A DNA stretch of 64,000 nucleotides from Pseudopithomyces maydicus (Eukaryota > Ascomycota > Dothideomycetes > Pleosporales > Didymosphaeriaceae): positions 144,001 through 208,000 of the forward strand of contig JANTUC010000012.1 of NCBI GenBank assembly GCA_026873275.1, written 5' to 3'. The stretch's first letter is position 1. Each line of letters starts with the position of its first letter. The position numbers and the translations under genes were made by a program. Below the pieces are notes generated by a model. The model made no database searches and was not told the origin of the DNA. It saw only the letters and a list, made by a program, of their open reading frames with translations. This document shows, piece after piece, positions 36,285 to 49,000 of the stretch.

Positions 36285-37682
36285 TTGTAATTCATGACTA
36301 ACTAGATGATCGGGATTTAGATGTAGACTTTTCAAAGCTATTCCCTCTCGCATTGGGCGCTCTTGCGTGTGACTAGATGCTGCGCTGGGTTGTGATGGAT
36401 ATTGTTACAACGAACACTAGGCGAACTACAGCATATTCACCAGTCTATCAAAATCGTAATCCAAGCATGGCAGACTGAGCATAACCAAAGACGCGCCCTC
36501 AAATCACCTTCTCTCGTCTTCGCGCTGTACAGCTTCGGCGCAAGCGACCCTCCATGTTGAAATTTGCCCCAAGATCGAACCCATATCTCCCACAACTAGG
36601 CAAAATCACTCACCATAATAACCAAGTACTGGGACTATCGTTTCACATACCATAGACGCGAAATTCCGTGTCATTTTGGGTCACGCTCTCGACCACCACG
36701 TGGTCCGCCGGTCGTCTCGATCCGTGCAATTGCCTAGTTGATCGCGGACATCTGCGTTTCGAAATTACCCGCGATCCTTCATGCATCGGAATCGCGGGAT
36801 AGTGATAGTGACCCTGGACACGGATCGTCGGCCCCGCGGTTGCCACGTTTTTTTACGTCGACTACCACGTTTGTGGGGTTGTGAGTTCACATCTTTAAGC
36901 TCCATTTATGGGGTTTATGGGTATGCTTACTTTAGATTATGGAATTATTTTCGTAGGGCTGTCAATTGATTCTCATACAACGTACAATTATTTTTCTCGC
37001 GCCTGTATGTCCAGCAAGTGAAACGTACCTGCCAGTCGTCGTGTGCACTGCAGCCACAGCGCCGGAGGGAACACTGCGCCATCATCCTTGACGGTGTCGT
37101 GCAGAAAAAGTGGCAACGGTTAAAATTCCCCAGCATGGTGGCAAGTAACTCGTTCCAGGTTTTTGGGCGTTTTCACGTCCATCTTGGGTTGAGCCACGGG
37201 TGGACCGATGTGAACATTCACATTAACCGGCATGTCGACCAATTGCGTGAGGTCCACGACCACCACGACCAAACTCTCGATCCTGGCTCTTCTCCAGATT
37301 TTCAATAGTTCCATCGGCAAGGGGAGACTTGAGTGGCCGGACAGATCTGTTGCGTGTGACTACTGTGTGGTTCACTGATGCAGGGGATTTTTCCCTGCGT
37401 CAGGCAGGGGAAATTATTGCCACAACGTGGTCTTGGACGCCACTCGGTTGCTCCCGAATGGAATTTTTAAAAAGAGACCTGGGAGCTTTGACAGAAGCTT
37501 TGACGGTGTTGATATTGATCGTAGATGCAAGTCTATAGTGAAGCACTGTTAGGTACGTGCGTTATGATCGGAGAAATTATCTCATGTACTAATTTTGAAG
37601 CGACAAAGCAAATGTTCTACAGGGCTTGACAGTCCAGGAATTGCTGAGCTATCATCCTTTTTACAATCGCGCTGATTTCCAA
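36285..37682. other. Intergenic region
   Basis: About 1.4 kb without a supported gene. It has a CACGTG palindrome near 36697 and short ORFs up to 96 codons with no domain. It holds the promoter of the lectin gene. Confidence 0.45.
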
Positions 37683-39514
37683 ATGTCTTCCAACCATACC
37701 AGAAGGGTGGGCGAGGAGACTGATCCAGTATCCCCCATGTCCTTCTTCACATCGAACCTATACACCATCACAGAGACTGAGATACGATCTGTCTCATCAA
37801 TTCATTCCATATCACGGAGATCTAGTGTAAGTTCTCTAAATTCATGAACAATGTAGAGACTCACCCATTTGAATAGGTAGCAAACGTGTCAGAAGATCGA
37901 TCTTCGAATCGCACTTCTGATCTCACAGCGTTACCACGATGGGAAACTTTCAGGACAAACGATCGACCGCGACTTCACATTCCCCAGCCAGCCATCCCCA
38001 AACGAGCTCATGCTCGAAAAGACAGCGAGACATCGATGCTCGATAAAGGCGCGCTTGCCATCGAAATGGGTAGAGACGAGAGCCCCAAATGTAGCGGTCT
38101 TGAGAGAATAAAATCTCGTGCTTTAACACCGATAAAGGAACGCAAGCCGCGATGCAGCAGGGCAACGTTATGGTTACTCGCAGCGTTGTTTGTCGTCTTG
38201 ATCATCATAATCGTCCTCGGGGCTGTCCTCGGGAAGATGCGTCGAAAGTCTACTGTCGTTGCACCGACTGTAACTGAAGTTCCAGCGGGCACTACTCCGA
38301 CTCCAACAGCTTCAGTCGTGCCCACGGCGCCTTCTCAATCATTGGCTCCAAATCAACATCTTGCTTCTATATCTGTAACTGGTTGGAGTGTCCCCGGCCC
38401 CCGGGGGTACAGCTCAGTTTGGCTTTTCTGGCAGAATAGCGAAGGGTATTTGTCCTATGCGGCGTACAATTCGAGTACAGGGAACTGGACTAGAGTGACA
38501 AATTTTGCTGTAGCGAAGAAGAGCACTCCTATTGCTGCTAGTGCGTTGGATGCACAGTGGTACAAGGACCAAGAGGTGAGTGTGTCTCATTGAGTTGTAT
38601 AGACGTCAATGCTGATTCTCCTCCAGTACTACAACTTCCATGGCGTAGAACACCAAGCAAGCGTTACGTACCTAGACGATGAGAGTAGGTCGTGAAAGTA
38701 CTTGTGAATACACATTGACTGACATGATCTGCAGATCGCTTGAAAGAGTGGATCTTCCCCGACAATGGGCCGAAAATTGGTCAGCCGGGGCCTCTCACGG
38801 AACAGAAGTATGTCGCACATGATCAGGCAAAGATTGGTGCCTACTGGCCATATGTCATCTACCAAGGGCTTTCGGGAGAGATTCGATCCGTGCATTACGC
38901 ATGCCATGAAAAGAACGAATGCTGGCACGAGAGTGTGCTAGATACTATAGAGACAAAGAATGGTACACAGCTTGTCGTACTCCCACTAGCACACAACTCA
39001 TCCTTGATGGGACTGTTTTACCAAGAAGAAGAAGAAGACCGCTTCTTAGCGTATACGCAAGATAAATCAGGGAAAGGAGAAAGCTGGGAAAACAGTAAGC
39101 CTCACTGGTACATTTGCAGGCCCGTGCCAACCGTGCTCACACTGGCCAGTGGCTTTCTCGCATCGCATACCTTCCGGTGCATCCGTGGCTTCATTCTCTA
39201 CAACGCGATCCGGTAAACCCATGGATGCAGCATTGAACACCCATCTGCTCTGGCAGGATGAGAATGGCACGATCCAAATGTCTTGGACCGACGATGACGA
39301 TGGCTGGAAAGGGCCGTTAACGTACCCTGCTTTTGCAGGGGCGGAAAAACAGACTGCACTGACATGTTTGACGGGCCTCACTTTCCCTGGCCACCCGCTA
39401 GCGAGCGGTACAGAGCTCGCTCGGTGCTATTTCCAGACAGGGTTGGCCTGGCGGGAAGTCAGCTTCGACGGGGAGCGCTGGAACGTCGTTGGAGTTGTTC
39501 CCTTTACTTTTTAA
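37683..39514 (+). CDS. Membrane-anchored fucose-lectin-like protein
   Basis: Five exons (37683-37826, 37877-38575, 38627-38684, 38735-39094, 39150-39514) encode 541 residues. The N-terminal 150 residues are cytosolic, Ser/Arg-rich and disordered. A strong TM helix (LWLLAALFVVLIIIIVLGAVLG) is followed by a Thr/Pro linker and a C-terminal domain of repeated blades of the type VWLFWQNSEGYLSYAAYN, LFYQEEEEDRFLAYTQD and HLLWQDENGTIQMSW. These match fungal fucose-specific lectin (AAL-type) propellers. The topology is type II, with the lectin outside. All four splice junctions keep frame. Sugar specificity is not visible from sequence alone. Confidence 0.82.
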
Positions 39515-39999
39515 TGTGTCTGCGATTGAGTAAAAGCTTTTTATTGATTCTGCTTACAGTAGATGATATCGTAATTGTAATTTGTGCGGAGGCTAGATAC
39601 ATACATATGCAGAGGACGAGAATCATTTTGAACGCACCGTCGATCTACCCCAGATTGCCGAGCCCGCGAAGTGGAGCAGACAACGTCACTGAACGTGGCA
39701 TCCTCGACCAAGCTTTTTCCAGTGATGGCTTCGGTCTTTTCCGCCATTAGGCCTTGACCTCGTCCTGATGTTCGGGCTCGGACATTCTGCGCCTTTCTAG
39801 GGCGGTCTCGCGCCGCGTGGGATCATCTGCTTTCTCGCGCTGTCCGTGACGAGCTCGCGTCCACCGCGTCTGGCGACCGGACAGTTGGAAGGATCCTGGA
39901 GGATTCGCAGCACTCCGAGAAGAAAACAAGAAGCCAGATCGGACGACATGGTGCGAAGGACGTGACGCCCAGCCCAAAGAACCGGATCACCACCCAACT
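39515..39999. other. Intergenic region
   Basis: About 485 bp holding the lectin gene's 3' UTR and the promoter of the seven-TM protein. Nothing else seen. Confidence 0.4.
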
Positions 40000-41555
40000 A
40001 TGGCTTCACCGACCTCTCGGAGTAGCTTGGTGATGAGCAGCACAACGTCGTCGTCCGAGCCAACAGCCACGCCTGCTCAAGGGTCGTTTGGCTCTGCGGG
40101 CGCAGGCGTGACAGGTGGTAATGCGCGCGTCCATCCGCTTTACATGCACTAGCTAACCACCAGAATGTAGGCTATACTGGCAACTCTCTAGACCTAAAAA
40201 TTATCATTGGGTTCCTGATCGGCCTCTCGCTGTACAATGCCGTCGAACTCATTGTCCTGATCCTGGTGACCTTCAACAAATATCGTGGACTTTACTTTTG
40301 GTCCATGATCGTATCCGGTGTCGGGATCATGCCGTATGCACTCGGATTTCTTATCAAATTTTATCAATGTTCGAAACCCCTTTTCTTAGGCAACGCTTTT
40401 CCCGAGCATCATGCTCTCGCTATGGAAGAACGAACCCCCTAAATTGCGGCTCGCCTGGTGGAATCTCAACTGATTGTGTACCGCAACATCTAGTGCTGGA
40501 CCCCAACAAAAGCGTCGGCTACATTGCCGTAGTGATGCTTGTTTTGGGATGGTATATGATGGTGACCGGTAAGTTGATATGTCCACAAATCTTCACATGC
40601 GTTATCTTAACATCATAACGTTCAGGTCAATCTGTCGTCCTCTGGTCTCGCCTCCACCTACTCACCAACTCGCGGCGTGTAATACGATGGTCACTCTACA
40701 TGATATGCACCAACGTGGTCATCCTAGGCTTCCCCACCAGCGTGCTCACCTTTGGTTCAAACGCAAACACGCTCAGCGACCGCACACTCCACCACTTCGT
40801 CCAAGGCTACAACGTCATGGAAAAGATCCAAATGGTCGGCTTCTTCCTCCAGGAACTCATCCTCTCGCTCATCTACATCAAAGAAACGGTGCGCATACTG
40901 CGGCTCTCCAAGAGCGCCCAGGGAGACATGCTTAGCATCGCCGACGACACGGAGCTCAAGCACCCGTTCGCCCGAAAAGTCATGTACCAGCTCCTCGCCA
41001 TCAACACCATCATCATCGCCATGGACGTGGCCCTTCTCGCCGTCGAATTCGCCAACCTGTACCTCATCGAAACCACGTTGAAAGGCGTCGTCTACTCGGT
41101 CAAGCTCAAGCTCGAGTTCGCCGTCCTCGGCAAACTGGTTCAGATCGTACGCAGCAAGGCGAACAGCAGCGAGCATGGCTCGGGCGAGCGCCAGGCTACC
41201 TCGACTGGTATGGAGCTCGAGAAGATACCTACGGCTGTGAGTGCGACGGGAAGTGGGAGCGTGAGAGGTACTGTGAGGAGAGGAAGTACGCTGGCGAGGG
41301 TGCAGACGTTTCCTGACTTTGTGGACCCGGCGAGGATCAGTGGCGATGTTACGCATGCGCTTCCGGCGAGGATGACGGGTCTTAGTCCGACGCAGGAGGA
41401 AGAAGATGGGAGTGCGTGGGAGGTCGAAAGAGAGCAGAGACAGAGACGGCAGAAGGGGAACCATAACAGCTGGATTGATGAAGAGATGGTATGTAAGGTT
41501 TGCACGTGGTGGGTAGTGATACTGACAATGACAGGATAAACATAACATTACCTGA
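40000..41555 (+). CDS. Seven-transmembrane fungal membrane protein
   Basis: Exons 40000-40117, 40171-40368, 40494-40568, 40626-41488 and 41535-41555 encode 424 residues. Seven hydrophobic helices are visible, starting IIIGFLIGLSLYNAVELIVLILV, then WSMIVSGVGIMPYALGFLI, YIAVVMLVLGWYMMV and four more up to the VKLKLEFAVLGKLV region. The N-terminus is Ser/Thr-rich and probably outside; the C-terminal 140 residues are cytosolic and charged. This is a Pezizomycotina integral membrane family (I think DUF7703-like, tentative) with receptor-like topology but no recognised GPCR motif. The last exon is only 21 nt; the third is 75 nt with a long (125 nt) weak-donor intron before it. Confidence 0.77.
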
Positions 41556-42074
41556 GGCTGGTCTCCACAAAAAAAAGTCTTAGATGACAGAGATGATGCC
41601 CGAACCGCTTGCTACCGGTTTGAAGAGACATAGCGCAAGAGCGAAACGACCCATCCTCCTCCTCAACTGCTCGCTGAGCTCACCTGCAATGCATATGCAT
41701 GTTTCCATGTCTAGTGGAAGCGTGCCACGAGCAACGGGGTCCATGTTATCCCCACGTTCCATCACAGAACATGGAGACAGCCTTGAGGATGCTTCGTCCT
41801 GAGGTCACCACTGGAAATTCTGTCAAACACGGTGGCTGCACCAGAGACAGATGACGAGGTAAGAAGTGTGGAAAGGGTTATATGTACCCAAGCATTTTCC
41901 AGTAGCTTGTATATAGAAGAAAGGTCGGTGGCTGGCAGCTGGAAGTCATACAGCACCAGTAATGTAGAAGTATAAACATTCGCGCATGAAACCATGGTAT
42001 CGTATGCTCTCTATGCAACCAAGTCATCGTGCTCACAAACATTGCTGGATATCGTACCAATAAAAAAAGACGCA
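41556..42074. other. Intergenic region between convergent genes
   Basis: About 520 bp holding the 3' UTRs of the seven-TM gene and the nitronate monooxygenase-like gene. No other feature seen. Confidence 0.4.
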
Positions 42075-43184
42075 TCACAATTTGCTGTTCGGCTTGCCGA
42101 TGTACGTCTGCCCCAGCTTGAGCATGTCGACGGCTTCCTGGACCATGTCGTCCACGATTTGCTTCGCCGGCTTGATGTCTCTGATCTCACCTGCGACCTG
42201 GCCCATCAAGAAGGGAATATCGAAATCTTTCTCGTCTTCCATGTCTTTGGCTAGAGGCACGATGCCGGCCTCGGTCAAGGCCTTGATCTGGTCCGGACGC
42301 GCATGCCAGTCCTTGATGTAATCGTTCAACTTGACGCGCAACGGGCGCCCGCTGACCACCAAAGTCCGGTCTGTGTCTTCGAAGCGCGCACTGACAACGT
42401 TCTCCTTGTGCTGCTGCGAGCAGCCCGCTTCTGTACAGGCCACGAAGCGCGTGCCCACCCAGACGCCCTGCGCCCCCTGCATCAGACTGCTCGCCAGACT
42501 CCTCCCGTTGTAAATCCCCCCGCGGCAACGACCATGGCCGGCTGGCCGGTGAGCGGGCTCTTGTAGCGGCGGGCAACGTCCACGACGGCGGGAATCAGGA
42601 TCGAGTTCGCAATGTCGCCCGTGTGGCCTCCGCCCTCGCCGCCCTGGGCGCACACAATGTCGACGCCGGCGTCCAGCGCTTTGACGGCATGTTTGGGGTG
42701 TCCGACCATGTTCATGATCCTGTTCGCTTGTTACTTGGGTGTCCAAGAGGACAACGATGACAGCCAATCGGGTTCGCCTACAAGATGCCCGCCTCGTGCA
42801 GTCGTTTGATGGTGCGCGCAGGCGGCACGCCCACGGCGCTCACGAACAGCTTCGCGCCGTTCTTGATGGTCACCTCGATGAGCTCGTCGAGCTGGCCGTG
42901 GGTGTAGTCGTGGTTGGTCTTGCGCGCGGAGCCGCCGACCTGTGGGAGGGCGAGGTCGACGCCAAACGGCAGCGACTGGTCGGCGAGATTCGCCTTGAGC
43001 TCGTCGATGATGGCTTGGAGCTGCTGTGGGGTGTACCCCAGACCGCCAATGACACCCAGTCCGCCGGCATTGGAGACGGCGGCAGCGAGGGCCCGCCCGA
43101 GGTGCGCGCCATGCCGGCGAGGATGATGGGGTACTGGATGCCCAGGAGCTGGGAGAGGGGCGTCTGGAGGGAGGGCGGCGCCAT
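42075..43184 (-). CDS. Nitronate monooxygenase-like FMN enzyme, two frameshifts
   Basis: FMN-dependent enzyme of the 2-nitropropane dioxygenase family, which oxidises alkyl nitronates such as propionate 3-nitronate. Exons 42782-43184 and 42075-42719. Motifs: YPIILAGMA, CAQGGEGGGHTGDIA (phosphate/FMN loop), QPAMVVAAGG, GAQGVWVGTRF. The frame is broken twice: at 43089-43091 (CCC where four C are needed to read GGPLAAAVSNAGGLGV) and at 42516-42521 (six G on the coding strand where seven restore AAGGIYNGRSLASSLMQ). With both bases restored the length is exactly 350 codons, so these look like sequence errors, not decay. Confidence 0.88.
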
Positions 43185-43775
43185 TGTTGGTGATGGATGT
43201 GCTTCCCTAGCTTCGTCGTAAGTAGCTCGCTCGGGGGGGGGCATCAACCGACGTCGAGGCGCGAGTACAGGCGCCCCCCGTTGGATCTGGGGAAGGATGC
43301 TAAATAGTGGCGAGGGTTGCCAGGGTTTCTTGCCAAACGCGGGGATGAGATGCCGAGCCGAGGCACCTGTGACCGCCGACTGCGAGTCAACCTTGCTCGA
43401 TGCACTCACTTCCCCGGGGGCCATCAATCGGTAGAGTGTCTGTCGCTCAGTCAACTTGCACACCACGCAGTACGGCTTGTGAAGGATCCCAGCATGCAAA
43501 ACATATCGATGGCAGTGGCAGTAGGTAGCGATTGAACATAGAATAGCCGCATGTCATTGCTTGAAGAGATAGTGTACACGCTAGAAAGCTCCACAACACG
43601 CGCTCACGAAGCTCATGGGAGAGAATAGAACTGCTCCGTGTGTTTCGCACACGCTGTCCGCAAGCTCTTGACTTGGTCCTGTGTTCTTGGGGGTTGGTAT
43701 CTCTTGACTTGACCTCATTTCTTCGTGATTGCCATCTTCTCAGACCAGCATGGAGCCACCCGGCAAATGTGCTAA
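43185..43775. other. Intergenic region
   Basis: About 590 bp between the nitronate monooxygenase-like start and the taxilin stop, including a nine-G run near 43233. No gene supported. Confidence 0.4.
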
Positions 43776-45428
43776 TCAGCGTTTCACTCCATTGATTTGG
43801 CCGTTGGCTTGTTTGTGGCCGTTGACCCTTGCACTCGCAGGATTCTGGGGCGGAGGTGGAGGCGGCGGTACGGGACCAAACGGTCGACGCTCTGGCACGG
43901 GCTCCAACGCATCGTCCTCGGTGTCGTCGTCGTACTGCTCGCTGCCCTCTTCGTCCTCGTCCTCGTACTCGTATTCGCTCTCCGTCACTTCCTCATCTTC
44001 CTCCAGCTCCGGCATCGGAACCTGGCCTCGCCCCTGTGCTTGCATCCCTCTACACAGCGTCTCCAGGCGGGCGATCTTCTTCCGCTGCTCCTCCACCTCC
44101 TTCGTTTTTCTCGCAAGATCTTCCTGCATCTTCTCCCGTTCCTGCACCATCTCGGCAATGTTACGGTTGGTGACCTCCTTATTCCGCTGCAAGTTCTGGT
44201 TCTCCTTCTCGAGACGCTTAGTCTTCTTGGACATTTCCTCCATTTCCTTGCGGAACGTGAGAAAGAGGTCGTTGGAGTTGTTGAGCGTTTCTTCGACCTG
44301 CATCTGGTCAGTATTAACCAAGGGTGTACGCTGATGTTTCGAGGAGGCCGTACCTGCTTGAACTTTTCGACGTATATGTTTAGCTGGGTGCGGAGTTCGG
44401 TTTCGGTCTGCGAGAAGGTCGACACCTGCCGGGTAAGCTGGTGGGATTTGGACGACTCGGCTTCTTGCTGCTTGCGCTGCTGTTCGAGGCGGGCCATCTG
44501 GTACTGTATCTCAAGTTCTTTGGTCCGGAGTAGAGAGTGGAATTGCAATTCGCGGAGTTCGTACTGGTCGACGAATGATTTGAACTTTTGACGGAACCTG
44601 GCACATGTCAGCCGAGATGCGCTTCTGGCAGCGTCGCAGACGGCAGGTACTCACAGCTCGTCGAGCTCCAGCTCGGCCTGGTCTTGCGGTTCGGGCTGAT
44701 GCTGCTGGGCGATGCAACTGTCCACGTCGTAAACGAGTTCCTCGAGACGGTGGTGCAGCTCCTCCCGGGCTGCCGACTCGGTCGACTCCATCTTTTGCAG
44801 CTCGTCCTTGAGCTTCTTGTTCTCCTTGGCGAAGTCGCGGGACAGCTTGTCCAGCTTGTCCTTCATGGTGGTGACCTTGTTGAGTTCGGAGCGCTGGGCA
44901 TCCTTCTCCTTCTGGAGCTGGTCGCCGCGCTTCTTGGACTTTTGGTGCTCGCGCTCGGTCCGCTTCATGTCGGCGAGCAGCTCGGTGTAGCGCTTCTGAA
45001 CCACCTCGACGCGGGTCAGCGGTCCGTCCATGCTGTTGAGCAGCGAGGACAGCTCGCGGTTCGCCTTTTTCACTTCTCGCTCTGTGTGACCGTCAGCGCC
45101 ATGGGAGTCGGCATGGGAGTCCCATTCCTCGAGCGCGGGCGCGGGGAGGGGCAGGTGAGGGCAACGCACCGATTTCGAGCTCCTGCTCCTTGTCGCCGGC
45201 GGCATCCTGCTCCAATTGGGCGATCTTGGCCTGGATCTGCTTCTGCTGCTCCGAGGGGTCGGCCGACTTCTTTCCTTTTGCCTTTTTGGCGAGCGGGGGC
45301 GCGGGCTGTGCGGGTGCCATGGATGCGGATGTGGATGTGGACGCGCTTCGGCTGGTGTCCATGCTACGGGGCGTCGGCCGTGCTTGGGCTGGGGACGACG
45401 TCGGGTGCTGGTGGGCCACGGCGGCCAT
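43776..45428 (-). CDS. Taxilin-family coiled-coil protein
   Basis: Exons 45170-45428, 44655-45081, 44354-44597 and 43776-44297 encode 483 residues. A disordered N-terminus with KKAKGKK is followed by about 300 residues of coiled coil including KTKRLEKENQNLQ and the taxilin core QLNIYVEKFKQVEETLNNSNDLFLTFRKEMEEM. The tail is acidic, then Pro-rich. Taxilins bind syntaxins or nascent-chain factors in animals; the fungal role is less clear. The last intron has two possible acceptors six nt apart (ACCAG and ATGCAG), adding or removing Met-Gln. The start MAAVAHQHP is the first suitable ATG; a second lies 19 codons later. Divergent from cym1. Confidence 0.86.
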
Positions 45429-46071
45429 GAAGAGAGGCGCTCGGGCTCGCACTGGACATGCAGCAGCGCGCAGCCAGGGCGAGGGGTCACGGGCTCGCCG
45501 TGGGGCAGGCTTGGGCGGGGGGCGCGGCGGGCGGCGGCGTCGTCGAGGGCGTCGTCGGGCTCGCAGCAGGCTCCGCTGGGTGTTGCAGGCGGCGGGGCGC
45601 TGGGGCAGGGGCGGCGAGGGCGGCGAGAGGGCGGCGAGGACGAGCTGCAGGCGGGCCGGGCGCTGTTCGAGGGTGTGTTGGGGTCGCGTGGGTGGTGTCG
45701 GGCGGGCTAAAAGGACTTCTGGGCGGTAGTTTGGCCGTGGCCGGGGGCGCTGGGGGGATGGCGATGGGCTCAACGGGCGTGCTGAGTGCTCAAGGCCGCG
45801 CTGCTGGTCGATGACAGTCGGTGGATGCGCTCCAATCGTCCGTCGGGAGCCCCTCGATGCGCTGAGCAGCACCCTCACCTCGACTCTCACGGCCGCCCGT
45901 CCATTAGTCATCCGTAGGGCATCACGTGCAGCGCCCCGGTCCAATCGGAATCGGAGCAGCCCAGCAGCCCCAGCAGCCCCAGCAGCGTCATGTCATGCTT
46001 CGCCCGCTGGCGACGCGACTTTTTCCACCTCCTCCTCCTGCTCCCCCTCCTCCCCCTCCTCCCCCCACGCC
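45429..46071. promoter_or_regulatory. Divergent promoter region of taxilin gene and cym1
   Basis: 643 bp, strongly GC-rich next to the taxilin gene and C/T-rich next to cym1. The cym1 frame is open upstream of its ATG through this region, but without conservation-like content. Confidence 0.4.
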
Positions 46072-49000
46072 ATGCTGCGCTCCGCTCGCCGCCCGCTGCG
46101 GAACCGCCTGGCGCATGCCCGTCCGCTGTCCTTCCCGCGCCGCGGTTATGCTGCTGTCGCCGTCACCGACCCCTCGCGCTTCCCCCAGGTCGGCGCCCAG
46201 CTGCATGGCTTCACCCTCAAGCGCGTCAAGGAGGTGCCCGAGCTCGAGCTGACCGCCCTCGAGCTGCAGCACGACAAGACGGGCGCCGCCTACCTGCACA
46301 TCGCCCGCGATGACGCCAACAATGTCTTCTCCATCGGCTTCAAGACGAACCCACCGGACGACACGGGCGTGCCGCATATCCTCGAGCACACCACCTTGTG
46401 CGGCAGCCAAAAGTACCCCGTCCGCGACCCTTTCTTCAAGATGCTCCCGCGCTCGCTGTCCAACTTCATGAACGCCTTCACCTCCCCCGACCACACCACC
46501 TACCCCTTCGCCACCACCAACGCCCAGGACTTCAAGAACCTCATGTCCGTCTACCTCGATGCCACCCTCAACCCGCTGCTGCAAGAGAACGATTTCACCC
46601 AGGAGGGCTGGCGGATAGGACCCGAGAACCCGCTCGCTGCCCAGCAGCCCGGTAGCGAGGACGCACGTCGTCTGGTCTTCAAGGGCGTCGTGTACAACGA
46701 GATGAAGGGCCAGATGTCCGACGCAAGCTACCTCTTCTACGTGCGCTTCCAGGACCACCTCTTCCCGGCCATCAACAACTCGGGCGGCGACCCGCAGAAG
46801 ATCACCGATCTGACATGGGAGCAGCTGAAGAAGTTCCACGCCGACCACTACCACCCGAGCAATGCGAAGCTTCTGACCTACGGAAACATGCCCTTGGCAG
46901 AACACTTGAAGGAGATTGATCAGCGACTACGCGGCTTTGACCAGATCAGTGTGGATCACGACATCAAAGCACCCATAGAGCTCGATGGACCGAAGCACGT
47001 TACCGTGCCTGGCCCGCTAGACCCTCTCGTGCCCGCTGACCGCCAGCACAAGACGTCCGTCACCTGGCTCATGGGAGATACCGCCGATGTTGTCGAGAAC
47101 TTCTCACTCGGCATCTTGAGCAGCCTGCTGATGGATGGCTACGGTTCGCCGCTGTACCGCAACCTGATCGAATCTGGTCTGGGTGCCGACTTCAGCCCCA
47201 ACACGGGTTACGACAGTGCCGGCAAGCTCGGCGTGTTCTCGGTTGGGCTGAATGCAGTCTCCGAGAGCGACGTGCCCAAGGTGCGCGAAGCCATTGCCCA
47301 GACTCTGCTTGAGGCACGCAAGAACGGATTCGACAAAATCAAAGTCGACGGCATCCTCCACCAGCTCGAACTGTCGCTGAAACACAAGACGGCCCATTTT
47401 GGCATGGGCATGATGCAGAGGCTTAAACCGGGCTGGTTCAACGGTGTTGATCCCATGGATGCGCTTGCATGGCAAGACACTATAAATGCATTCCAGGAAA
47501 GATACGCCAAGGGCGACTACCTGGAAGGCCTAGTCGAAAAGTATCTTCTCAACGACAACACACTGACCTTCACAATGACTCCATCCGAAACTTTCAGCCA
47601 AGAGCTCGTCGAGGAAGAAAGCAGAAGGCTTGCAGAGAAGATTTCAGAAACAACCAAGAAGTTTCCTACTGAAAAGGAGGCCCAAGAGTACTTGGAAAAG
47701 CGGGAGCTAGAACTCCTCGAAGTGCAGGAAAACGCTAGGAATCAGGACTTGAGCTGTTTGCCTACTGTTCACGTGAAGGATATTCCTCGTGAAAAGGAAC
47801 GAAAGCCACTTCGGCACGACAGCATTGAGGGCGTGAAGGTCCAGTGGCGCGAGGCTCCAACGAACGGCTTGACCTATTTCCGTGCAGTTCATCGATTGGA
47901 GGGCCTTCCGGATGAGCTTAGGGAGATGATTCCGCTCTTCACAAGCGCAATAATGCGTTTGGGGACTCGCAACAAGACAATGGAGCAGCTAGAAGAGCTG
48001 ATCAAGCTAAAGACGGGTGGTATCTCTGTTGGACACCACGCTTCGCCATCACCACACGCCCTTGAACAATTCGAAGAAGGTTTCACGCTCACAGGATACG
48101 CATTGGACCGAAACATTCCCGATATGTATGAACTTGTACGTACTATTATTATGGAGACCGACTTCGATGGCCCGGAGGCCGAGAAGAAGATTCGCGAACT
48201 GCTGCAAAGCTCTGCCAGTGGTGTCATCAACTCCATCGCCGAGTCAGGTCACAGCTTCGCGAGAACCTTTGCCGAGGCGGGACTCACACCTGTCGGCAGA
48301 CTGAACGAACAAACGGCGGGTCTATCTCAGGTCAAACTCACAGCAGCTCTTGCTTCACGTCCTCTCACAGAATCCTTGAGCGATGTTGTTGCGAAGCTGA
48401 AGGCTATTCAATCCTTCACCGTTGCCAATGGCGATAAACTGCGCGTGGCACTTACCTGCGGTCCGGAAAGCTCAACGCCCAACCAGGAGGCGCTCAGCCG
48501 CTTCCTCAGTAGTTTGCCCAAGAACATCACGCCGGCTTCAGCATCACAGCAGGCGGAGTACCCTCGGAACGCAAAGTCTTTCTTTCCGCTCCCGTACCAG
48601 GTCTATTATTCGGCAAGAGCAATCCAGACGGTGCCTTATGTAGATGCGTCGGGCGCACCTCTCGAGATTCTTGCACAACTCCTCACCCACAAGCACCTCC
48701 ACCACGAGATCCGTGAGAAGGGTGGGGCGTATGGAGGCGGGGCCTACTCACGCTCGCTGGGCGGTGTGTTCGGCATGTACAGCTACCGCGATCCCAACCC
48801 TCGGAACACGATGCAGATCATGTCGGAAGCAGGACAGTGGGCGCGCGACCGCGTCTGGACAGCCCAGGACCTCGAAGAAGCCAAGCTCAGCGTGTTCCAG
48901 GGCTACGACGCGCCGCAGAGCGTCAGCCAAGAGGGCATGCGCTTGTTCCTGTCAGGCATCACAGACGACATGTTGCAGACGCGGAGAGAGCGCCTGTTGG

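Noticed and set aside
35450..36295. A 281-codon minus-strand ORF
   Set aside because: It mirrors the Gln/Ser/Thr stalk and TM segment of the plus-strand Cys-rich protein; its poly-Cys and poly-Val runs are artefacts of the opposite frame.
42075..43184. Nitronate monooxygenase as a decaying pseudogene
   Set aside because: Both breaks are one-base losses in G/C runs, the rest is fully conserved, and restoring them gives an exact frame; the same error type recurs in essential genes.
45988..46905. A 305-codon minus-strand ORF
   Set aside because: It is antisense to the conserved N-terminal half of Cym1, including the zinc motif; GC bias keeps the opposite frame open.
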